Source: Anisus vortex
Lineage: Eukaryota; Mollusca; Gastropoda; Planorbidae
DNA length: 64,000 bases
Direction: 5' to 3'
Assembly (NCBI GenBank): GCA_949126835.1
Contig: CASBPS010000062.1
Coordinates: 308,501 to 372,500 of the forward strand
Shown here: positions 1-9,646 of the stretch, in pieces
Layout of the letters: every line of letters begins with the position of its first letter
How positions within the stretch are numbered: the stretch's first letter is position 1
Notes under the pieces: generated by a model
Told to the model about the DNA's origin: nothing
What the model saw: the letters and a program-made list of their open reading frames with translations, nothing else
The model's database searches: none
Position numbers and translations under genes: made by a program

Positions 1-54
1 TTCTGGCCGTACAACGACTTGAAAAGAAGATTTGTGAATAAGCTTCTCTTTTGG

Positions 55-95
55 CCGTAACACAGCAGATTTATGGTTTTAGCTCTCTCCACAAA
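55..95 (+). repeat. Short satellite monomer, 41-bp subtype
   Basis: This subtype begins CCGTAACACAGCAG and ends CTCTCTCCACAAA, one base longer than the 40-bp form. It is usually followed by a 49-bp monomer containing ATTTCTAG or ATTTCTTG. Together they make the 90-bp dimer that is seen duplicated in tandem elsewhere. Confidence 0.9.
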
Positions 96-144
96 CCGTA
101 CAACGACTTGAATAGCAGATTTCTAGTTTTGGCTTCTTTTCTGG
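96..144 (+). repeat. Long satellite monomer (49 bp), representative copy
   Basis: This copy reads from CCGTAC at 96 to the base before the next CCGTAC at 145. It contains ACAACGACTTGAATAGCAG, then ATTT, GTTTTGGCTTC and TTTTCTGG. T-tracts lie at monomer positions 25-27, 32-35 and 42-45. Variable positions recur across the array and define subtypes: TTGAATAG, TTGAAAAG or TTGACTAG in the first half, and ATTTGTGG, ATTTCTAG, ATTTCTTG or ATTTCTGG in the middle. The join to the next unit is TTCTGG, CCACAAA, CCAGAAA, CCACAAT or CCACAGT. Confidence 0.95.
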
Positions 145-193
145 CCGTACAAGGACTTAAAAAGCAGATTTGTTGTTTTGGCTTCTCCACAAA

Positions 194-244
194 CCGTACA
201 ACGACTTGACTAGCAGATTTGTGGTAATGGTGCTTCTGTTCTGG
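194..244 (+). repeat. 51-bp satellite monomer variant (GGTAATGG type)
   Basis: This is a long-form monomer with TTGACTAGCAG in the first half and GTGGTAATGGTGCTTCTG in the second, making 51 bp. It recurs throughout both arrays. It usually follows a 49-bp monomer that reads CAAGGACTTAAAAAG, so the pair acts as a fixed module in the higher-order repeats. In the right array a version with GCAGATGTGTGG is common. Confidence 0.9.
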
Positions 245-293
245 CCGTACAACGACTTGAATAGCAGATTTGTGGTTTTGGCTTCTCTTCTGG

Positions 294-333
294 CCGTACA
301 AAAGCAGATTTGTGGTTTTGGCTTCTCCAGAAA
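294..333 (+). repeat. Short satellite monomer (40 bp), representative copy
   Basis: This copy starts CCGTACAAAAGCAGATTT, where the long form has CCGTACAA, then CGACTTGAAT, then AGCAGATTT. The short form therefore lacks 9 bp of the long form and is otherwise collinear. Sister short forms begin CCGTAAAACAGCAG, CCGTAACACAGCAG or CCGTAATACAGCAG. Short forms often alternate with long forms, giving 89-90 bp dimers. Confidence 0.93.
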
Positions 334-700
334 CTGTACAACGACTTGAAAAGCTGATTTCTGGTTTTGGCTCCTTTTCTGGCCGTACAAAAGCAGATTT
401 GTGGTTTTAGCTTTTCCACAAACCGTACAACGACTTGAATAGCAGATTTCTAGTTTTGGCTTCTTTTCTGGCCGTACAAGGACTTAAAAAGTAGATTTGT
501 TGTTTTGGCTTCTCCACAAACCGTACAACGACTTGACTAGCAGATTTGTGGTAATGGTGCTTCTGTTCTGGCCGTACAACGACTTGAATAGCAGATTTGT
601 GGTTTTGGCTTCTCTTTTCGCCGTAATACAGCAGATTTGTGGTTTTGGCTTCTCTACTGGCCGTACAAAAGCAGCTTTGTGGTTTTGGCTTCTCCAGAAA

Positions 701-746
701 CCGTACGACTTGAAAAGCAGATTTCTGGTTTTGGCTCCTTATCTGG
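701..746 (+). repeat. 46-bp satellite monomer variant with CGTACG
   Basis: Here CCGTACGACTTG replaces CCGTACAACGACTTG, a 3-bp deletion that creates the palindrome CGTACG. The same variant is found at 6370, 8384, 10398, 14794, 26680, 28505, 32290, 33967, 36319 and 46591. Each time it sits in the same order of neighbours, so it marks one position of a higher-order repeat. Confidence 0.9.
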
Positions 747-1289
747 CAGTACAAAAGCAGATTTGTGGTTTTGGCTTTTTGCACAATCCGTACAACGACT
801 TGAATAGCAGATTTCTTGTTTTGGTGCTTCTGTTCTGGCCGTTAAACAGCAGATTTGTGGTTTTGGCTTCTCTACTGGCCGTACCAAAGCAGATTTGTGG
901 TTTTGGCGTTTCCACAGTCCGAACAACGACTTGAATAGCAGATTTCTTGTTTTGGCTCCTTTTCTGGCCGTAAAACAGCAGATTTCTGGTTTTGGCTTTT
1001 TTTCTGGCCGTTCAACGACTTGAAAAGAAGATTTGTGGTTTCAGCTTCTCTTTTGGTCGTAACACAGCAGATTTGTCGTTTTGGCTCTCTCCACAAACCG
1101 TACAACGACTTGAATAGCAGATTTCTAGTTTTGGCTTCTTTTCTGGCCGTACAAGGACTTAAAAAGCAGATTTGTTGTTTTGGCTTCTCCACAAACCGTA
1201 CAACGACTTGACTAGCAGATTTGTGGTAAAGGTGCTTCTGTTCTGGCCGTACAATGACTTGATTAGCAGATTTGTGGTTTTGGCTTCTC

Positions 1290-4200
1290 TACTGGCCGTA
1301 CAAAAGCAGATTTGTGGTTTTGGCGTTTCCACAGTCCGTACAACGACTTAAATAGCAGATTTCTTGTTTTGGCTCCTTTTCTGGCCGTAAAACAGCAGAT
1401 TTCTGGTTTTGGCTTTTTTTCTGGACGTACAAACGACTTGAAAAGAAGATTTGTGGTTTCAGCTTCTCTTTTGGCCGTAACACAGCAGATTTGTGGTTTT
1501 GGCTCTCTCCACAAACCGTACAACAACTTGAATAGCAGATTTCAAGTTTTGGCTTCTTTTCTGGCCGTACAAGGACTTAAAAAGCAGATTTGTTGTTTTG
1601 GCTTCTCCACAAACCGTACAACGACTTGACTAGCAGATTTGTGGTAATGGTGCTTCTGTTCTGGCCGTACAACGACTTGAATAGCAGATTTGTGGTTTTG
1701 GCTTCTCTTTTCGCCGTAATACAGCAGATTTGTGGTTTTGGCTTCTCTACTGACCGTACAAAAGCAGATTTGTGGTTTTTGCTTCTCCAAAAACCGTACA
1801 ACGACTTGAAAAGCAGATTTCTGGTTTTTGCTTCTCTTTTGGCCGTAAAACAGCAGATTTGTGGTTTTGGCTTTTCCACAATCCGTACAACGACTTGAAT
1901 AGCAGATTTCTTGTTTTGGCTTCTTTTCTGGCCGTAAAACAGCAGATTTATGGTTTTGGCTCTCTCCACAAACCGTACAACGACTTGAATAGCAGATTTC
2001 TTGTTTTGGCTCTTTTTCTGGCCGTAAAACAGCAGATTTCTGGTTTTGGCTTTTTTTCTGGCCGTACAACGACTTGAAAAGAAGATTTGTGGTTTCAGCT
2101 TCTCTTTTGGCCGTAACACAGCAGATTTGTGGTTTTGGCTCTCTCCACAAACCGTACAACGACTTGAATAGCAGATTTGTGGTTTTGGCTTCTCTTTTCG
2201 CCGTAATACAGCAGATTTGTGGTTTTGGCTTCTCTACTGGCCGTACAAAAGCAGATTTGTGGTTTTGGCTCCTTTTCTGGCCGTACAAAAGCAGATTTGT
2301 GGTTTTGGCTTTTGGTACAACGACTTGAATAGCAGATTTCTTGTTTTGGCTTCTTTTCTGGCCGTAAAACAGCAGATTTATGGTTTTGGCTCTCTCCACA
2401 AACCGTACAACGACTTGAATAGCAGATTTCTTGTTTTGGCTCTTTTTCTGGCCGTAAAACAGCAGATTTCTGGTTTTGGCTTTTTTTCTGGCCGTACAAC
2501 GACTTGAAAAGAAGATTTGTGGTTTCAGCTTCTCTTTTGGCCGTAACACAGCAGATTTGTGGTTTTGTCTCTCCACAAACCGTACAACGACTTGAATAGC
2601 AGATTTCTAGTTTTGGCTTCTTTTCTGGCCGTACAAGGACTTTAAAAGCAGATTTGTTGTTTTGGCTTCTCCACAAACCGTACAACGACTTGACTAGCAG
2701 ATTTGTGGTAATGGTGCTTCTGTACAACGACTTGAAAAGAAGATTTGTGGTTTCAGCTTCTCTTTTGGCCGTAACACAGTAGATTTGTGGTTTTGGCTCT
2801 CTCCACAAACCGTACAACGACTTGAATAGCAGATTTCTAGTTTTGGCTTCTTTTCTGGCCGTACAAGGACTTTAAAAGCAGATTTGTTGTTTTGGCTTCT
2901 CCACAAACCGTACAACGACTTGACTAGCAGATTTGTGGTAATGGTGCTTCTGTACAACGACTTGAAAAGAAGATTTGTGGTTTCAGCTTCTCTTTTGGCC
3001 GTAAAACAGCAGATTTGTGGTTTTGGCTCTTTTTCTGGCCGTACAAAAGCAGATTTGTGGTTTTGGCTTCTCCAGAAACCGTACAACGACTTGAATAGCA
3101 GATTTCTTGTTTTGGCTTCTTTTCTGGCCGTAAAACAGCAGATTTTTGGTTTGGGCTTCTCTACTGGCCGTACAAAAGCAGATTTGTGGTTTTGGCGTTT
3201 CCACAGTCCGTACAACGACTTGAATAGCAGATTTTATGTTTTGGCTCCTTTTCTGGCCGTAAAACAGCAGATTTCTGGTTTTGGCTTTTTTTCTGGACGT
3301 ACAACGACTTGAAAAGAAGATTTGTGGTTTCAGCTTCTCTTTTGGCCGTAACACAGCAGATTTGTGGTTTTGGCTCTCTCCACAAACCGTACAACAACTT
3401 GAATAGCAGATTTCAAGTTTTGGCTTCTTTTCTGGCCGTATAAGGACTTAAAAAGCAGATTTGTTGTTTTGGCTTCTCCACAAACCGTACAACGACTTGA
3501 CTAGCAGATTTGTGGTAATGGTGCTTCTGTTCTGGCCGTACAACGACTTGAATAGCAGATTTGTGGTTTTGGCTTCTCTTTTCGCCGTAATACAGCAGAT
3601 TTGTGGTTTTGGCTTCTCTACTGACCGTACAAAAGCAGATTTGTGGTTTTTGCTTCTCCAAAAACCGTACAACGACTTGAAAAGCAGATTTCTGGTTTTT
3701 GCTTCTCTTTTGGCCGTAAAACAGCAGATTTGTGGTTTTGGCTTTTCCACAATCCGTACAACGACTTGAATAGCAGATTTCTTGTTTTGGCTTCTTTTCT
3801 GGCCGTAAAACAGCAGATTTATGGTTTTGGCTCTCTCCACAAACCGTACAACGACTTGAATAGCAGATTTCTTGTTTTGGCTCTTTTTCTGGCCGTAAAA
3901 CAGCAGATTTCTGGTTTTGGCTTTTTTTCTGGCCGTACAACGACTTGAAAAGAAGATTTGTGGTTTCAGCTTCTCTTTTGGCCGTAACACAGCAGATTTG
4001 TGGTTTTGGCTCTCTCCACAAACCGTACAACGACTTGAATAGCAGATTTGTGGTTTTGGCTTCTCTTTTCGCCGTAATACAGCAGATTTGTGGTTTTGGC
4101 TTCTCTACTGGCCGTACAAAAGCAGATTTGTGGTTTTGGCTCCTTTTCTGGCCGTACAAAAGCAGATTTGTGGTTTTGGCTTTTGGTACAACGACTTGAA

Positions 4201-5680
4201 TAGCAGATTTCTTGTTTTGGCTTCTTTTCTGGCCGTAAAACAGCAGATTTATGGTTTTGGCTCTCTCCACAAACCGTACAACGACTTGAATAGCAGATTT
4301 CTTGTTTTGGCTCTTTTTCTGGCCGTAAAACAGCAGATTTCTGGTTTTGGCTTTTTTTCTGGCCGTACAACGACTTGAAAAGAAGATTTGTGGTTTCAGC
4401 TTCTCTTTTGGCCGTAACACAGCAGATTTGTGGTTTTGGCTCTCTCCACAAACCGTACAACGACTTGAATAGCAGATTTCTAGTTTTGGCTTCTTTTCTG
4501 GCCGTACAAGGACTTTAAAAGCAGATTTGTTGTTTTGGCTTCTCCACAAACCGTACAACGACTTGACTTGCAGATTTGTGGTAATGGTGCTTCTGTACAA
4601 CGACTTGAAAAGAAGATTTGTGGTTTCAGCTTCTCTTTTGGCCGTAACACAGTAGATTTGTGGTTTTGGCTCTCTCCACAAACCGTACAACGACTTGAAT
4701 AGCAGATTTCTAGTTTTGGCTTCTTTTCTGGCCGTACAAGGACTTTAAAAGCAGATTTGTTGTTTTGGCTTCTCCACAAACCGTACAACGACTTGACTAG
4801 CAGATTTGTGGTAATGGTGCTTCTGTACAACGACTTGAAAAGAAGATTTGTGGTTTCAGCTTCTCCTTTGGCCGTAAAACAGCAGATTTGTGGTTTTGGC
4901 TCTTTTTCTGGCCGTACAAAAGCAGATTTGTGGTTTTGGCTTCTCCAGAAACCGTACAACGACTTGAATAGCAGATTTCTTGTTTTGGCTTCTTTTCTGG
5001 CCGTAAAACAGCAGATTTGTGGTTTGGGCTTCTCTACTGGCCGTACAAAAGCAGATTTGTGGTTTTGGCGTTTCCACAGTCCGTACAACGACTTGAATAG
5101 CAGATTTTATGTTTTGGCTCCTTTTCTGGCCGTAAAACAGCAGATTTCTGGTTTTGGCTTTTTTTCTGGACGTACAACGACTTGAAAAGAAGATTTGTGG
5201 TTTCAGCTTCTCTTTTGGCCGTAACACAGCAGATTTGTGGTTTTGGCTCTCTCCACAAACCGTACAACAACTTGAATAGCAGATTTCAAGTTTTGGCTTC
5301 TTTTCTGGCCGTATAAGGACTTAAAAAGCGGATTTGTTGTTTTGGCTTCTCCACAAACCGTACAACGACTTGACTAGCAGATTTGTGGTAATGGTGCTTC
5401 TGTTCTGGCCGTACAACGACTTGAATAGCAGATTTGTGGTTTTGGCTTCTCTTTTCGCCGTAATACAGCAGATTTGTGGTTTTGGCTTCTCTACTGACCG
5501 TACAAAAGCAGATTTGTGGTTTTTGCTTCTCCAAAAACCGTACAACGACTTGAAAAGCAGATTTCTGGTTTTTGCTTCTCTTTTGGCCGTAAAACAGCAG
5601 ATTTGTGGTTTTGGCTTTTCCACAATCCGTACAACGACTTGAATAGCAGATTTCTTGTTTTGGCTTCTTTTCTGGCCGTA
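1290..5680 (+). repeat. Tandem block of about 1.87-kb higher-order repeats
   Basis: Landmarks recur at offsets of 1871-1873 bp. For example, the monomer group at 1577-2119 recurs at 3448-3990, and that at 2884-3312 recurs at 4757-5185. A third, partial copy begins near 5034. About 2.3 copies are present. Boundaries are approximate because the repeat is circularly permutable. Confidence 0.85.
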
Positions 5681-5708
5681 CAACGACTTGAAAAGAAGAT
5701 TTGTGAAT

Positions 5709-7632
5709 AAGCTTCTCTTTTGGCCGTAACACAGCAGATTTATGGTTTTAGCTCTCTCCACAAACCGTACAACGACTTGAATAGCAGATTTCTAGTTTTG
5801 GCTTCTTTTCTGGCCGTACAAGGACTTAAAAAGCAGATTTGTTGTTTTGGCTTCTCCACAAACCGTACAACGACTTGACTAGCAGATTTGTGGTAATGGT
5901 GCTTCTGTTCTGGCCGTACAACGACTTGAATAGCAGATTTGTGGTTTTGGCTTCTCTTCTGGCCGTACAAAAGCAGATTTGTGGTTTTGGCTTCTCCAGA
6001 AACTGTACAACGACTTGAAAAGCTGATTTCTGGTTTTGGCTCCTTTTCTGGCCGTACAAAAGCAGATTTGTGGTTTTAGCTTTTCCACAAACCGTACAAC
6101 GACTTGAATAGCAGATTTCTAGTTTTGGCTTCTTTTCTGGCCGTACAAGGACTTAAAAAGTAGATTTGTTGTTTTGGCTTCTCCACAAACCGTACAACGA
6201 CTTGACTAGCAGATTTGTGGTAATGGTGCTTCTGTTCTGGCCGTACAACGACTTGAATAGCAGATTTGTGGTTTTGGCTTCTCTTTTCGCCGTAATACAG
6301 CAGATTTGTGGTTTTGGCTTCTCTACTGGCCGTACAAAAGCAGCTTTGTGGTTTTGGCTTCTCCAGAAACCGTACGACTTGAAAAGCAGATTTCTGGTTT
6401 TGGCTCCTTTTCTGGCAGTACAAAAGCAGATTTGTGGTTTTGGCTTTTTGCACAATCCGTACAACGACTTGAATAGCAGATTTCTTGTTTTGGTGCTTCT
6501 GTTCTGGCCGTTAAACAGCAGATTTGTGGTTTTGGCTTCTCTACTGGCCGTACCAAAGCAGATTTGTGGTTTTGGCGTTTCCACAGTCCGAACAACGACT
6601 TGAATAGCAGATTTCTTGTTTTGGCTCCTTTTCTGGCCGTAAAACAGCAGATTTCTGGTTTTGGCTTTTTTTCTGGCCGTTCAACGACTTGAAAAGAAGA
6701 TTTGTGGTTTCAGCTTCTCTTTTGGTCGTAACACAGCAGATTTGTCGTTTTGGCTCTCTCCACAAACCGTACAACGACTTGAATAGCAGATTTCTAGTTT
6801 TGGCTTCTTTTCTGGCCGTACAAGGACTTAAAAAGCAGATTTGTTGTTTTGGCTTCTCCACAAACCGTACAACGACTTGACTAGCAGATTTGTGGTAAAG
6901 GTGCTTCTGTTCTGGCCGTACAATGACTTGATTAGCAGATTTGTGGTTTTGGCTTCTCTACTGGCCGTACAAAAGCAGATTTGTGGTTTTGGCGTTTCCA
7001 CAGTCCGTACAACGACTTAAATAGCAGATTTCTTGTTTTGGCTCCTTTTCTGGCCGTAAAACAGCAGATTTCTGGTTTTGGCTTTTTTTCTGGACGTACA
7101 ACGACTTGAAAAGAAGATTTGTGGTTTCAGCTTCTCTTTTGGCCGTAACACAGCAGATTTGTGGTTTTGGCTCTCTCCACAAACCGTACAACAACTTGAA
7201 TAGCAGATTTCAAGTTTTGGCTTCTTTTCTGGCCGTACAAGGACTTAAAAAGCAGATTTGTTGTTTTGGCTTCTCCACAAACCGTACAACGACTTGACTA
7301 GCAGATTTGTGGTAATGGTGCTTCTGTTCTGGCCGTACAACGACTTGAATAGCAGATTTGTGGTTTTGGCTTCTCTTTTCGCCGTAATACAGCAGATTTG
7401 TGGTTTTGGCTTCTCTACTGACCGTACAAAAGCAGATTTGTGGTTTTTGCTTCTCCAAAAACCGTACAACGACTTGAAAAGCAGATTTCTGGTTTTTGCT
7501 TCTCTTTTGGCCGTAAAACAGCAGATTTGTGGTTTTGGCTTTTCCACAATCCGTACAACGACTTGAATAGCAGATTTCTTGTTTTGGCTTCTTTTCTGGC
7601 CGTACAACGACTTGAAAAGAAGATTTGTGAAT
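5709..7632 (+). repeat. Higher-order repeat segment H1 (1924 bp)
   Basis: The segment lies between the HindIII-type monomers at 5709 and 7633. It is collinear with H0 up to about 1925. Compared with H2 it lacks one 90-bp dimer just after the GCTTTTCCACAAA junction near 6091. It carries the CGTACG monomer at 6370 and the rare GCAGCTTTG substitution near 6341. Confidence 0.85.
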
Positions 7633-9646
7633 AAGCTTCTCTTTTGGCCGTAACACAGCAGATTTATGGTTTTAGCTCTCTCCACAAACCGTACAACGAC
7701 TTGAATAGCAGATTTCTAGTTTTGGCTTCTTTTCTGGCCGTACAAGGACTTAAAAAGCAGATTTGTTGTTTTGGCTTCTCCACAAACCGTACAAAGACTT
7801 GACTAGCAGATTTGTGGTAATGGTGCTTCTGTTCTGGCCGTACAACGACTTGAATAGCAGATTTGTGGTTTTGGCTTCTCTTCTGGCCGTACAAAAGCAG
7901 ATTTGGGGTTTTGGCTTCTCCAGAAACTGTACAACGACTTGAAAAGCTGATTTCTGGTTTTGGCTCCTTTTCTGGCCGTACAAAAGCAGATTTGTGGTTT
8001 TAGCTTTTCCACAATCCGTACAACGACTTGAATAGCAGATTTCTTGTTTTGGCTTCTTTTCTGGCCGTAAAACAGCAGATTTATGGTTTTGGCTCTCTCC
8101 ACAAACCGTACAACGACTTGAATAGCAGATTTCTAGTTTTGGCTTCTTTTCTGGCCGTACAAGGACTTAAAAAGTAGATTTGTTGTTTTGGCTTCTCCAC
8201 AAACCGTACAACGACTTTACTAGCAGATTTGTGGTAATGGTGCTTCTGTTCTGGCCGTACAACGACTTGAATAGCAGATTTGTGGTTTTGGCTTCTCTTT
8301 TCGCCGTAATACAGCAGATTTGTGGTTTTGGCTTCTCTACTGGCCGTACAAAAGCAGATTTGTGGTTTTGGCTTCTCCAGAAACCGTACGACTTGAAAAG
8401 CAGATTTCTGGTTTTGGCTCCTTTTCTGGCAGTACAAAAGCAGATTTGTGGTTTTGGCTTTTTGCACAATCCGTACAACGACTTGAATAGCAGATTTCTT
8501 GTTTTGGTGCTTCTGTTCTGGCCGTTGAACAGCAGATTTGTGGTTTTGGCTTCTCTACTGGCCGTACCAAAGCAGATTTGTGGTTTTGGCGTTTCCACAG
8601 TCCGAACAACGACTTGAATAGCAGATTTCTGGTTTTGGCTCCTTTTCTGGCCGTAAAACAGCAGATTTCTGGTTTTGGCTTTTTTTCTGGCCGTTCAACG
8701 ACTTGAAAAGAAGATTTGTGGTTTCAGCTTCTCTTTTGGTCGTAACACAGCAGATTTGTCGTTTTGGCTCTCTCCACAAACCGTACAACGACTTGAATAG
8801 CAGATTTCTAGTTTTGGCTTCTTTTCTGGCCGTACAAGGACTTAAAAAGCAGATTTGTTGTTTTGGCTTCTCCACAAACCGTACAACGACTTGACTAGCA
8901 GATTTGTGGTAATGGTGCTTCTGTTCTGGCCGTACAATGACTTGATTAGCAGATTTGTGGTTTTGGCTTCTCTACTGGCCGTACAAAAGCAGATTTGTGG
9001 TTTTGGCGTTTCCACAGTCCGTACAACGACTTGAATAGCAGATTTCTTGTTTTGGCTCCTTTTCTGGCCGTAAAACAGCAGATTTCTGGTTTTGGCTTTT
9101 TTTCTGGACGTACAACGACTTGAAAAGAAGATTTGTAGTTTCAGCTTCTCTTTTGGCCGTAACACAGCAGATTTGTGGTTTTGGCTCTCTCCACAAACCG
9201 TACAACAACTTGAATAGCAGATTTCAAGTTTTGGCTTCTTTTCTGGCCGTACAAGGAATTAAAAAGCAGATTTGTTGTTTTGGCTTCTCCACAAACCGTA
9301 CAACGACTTGACTAGCAGATTTGTGGTAATGGTGCTTCTGTTCTGGCCTTACAACGACTTGAATAGCAGATTTGTGGTTTTGGCTTCTCTTTTCGCCGTA
9401 ATACAGCAGATTTGTGGTTTTGGCTTCTCTACTGACCGTACAAAAGCAGATTTGTGGTTTTTGCTTCTCCAAAAACCGTACAACGACTTGAAAAGCAGAT
9501 TTCTGGTTTTTGCTTCTCTTTTGGCCGTAAAACAGCAGATTTGTGGTTTTGGCTTTTCCACAATCCGTACAACGACTTGAATAGCAGATTTCTTGTTTTG
9601 GCTTCTTTTCTGGCCGTACAACGACTTGAAAAGAAGATTTGTGAAT
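7633..9646 (+). repeat. Higher-order repeat segment H2 (2014 bp)
   Basis: The segment lies between the HindIII-type monomers at 7633 and 9647. It is collinear with H1 but has one additional 90-bp dimer at about 8010-8100. It carries the CGTACG monomer at 8384. Confidence 0.85.

Larger units (their letters stand above)
40..5708 (+). repeat. Higher-order repeat segment H0 (HindIII-marked)
   Basis: The segment runs from the AAGCTT at 40-45 to the next one at 5709. The first 1.9 kb matches 5670-7593 almost base for base, at an offset of 5669 and then 5668 after a one-base insertion (ACAAACGAC) near 1431. The extra length compared with later segments comes from a 1.87-kb tandem expansion inside it. 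Confidence 0.85.

Noticed and set aside
96..144. CENP-B box in the monomer (minus-strand GTCGTTGTACGG)
   Set aside because: The core lacks TTCG, and the CGG directly follows the A without the two-base spacer, so it does not match the required pattern.
1..5000. CRISPR array (regular short direct repeats)
   Set aside because: There are no unique spacers. The sequence between conserved cores is itself repeated, no cas genes are present, and the LINE shows a eukaryotic context.
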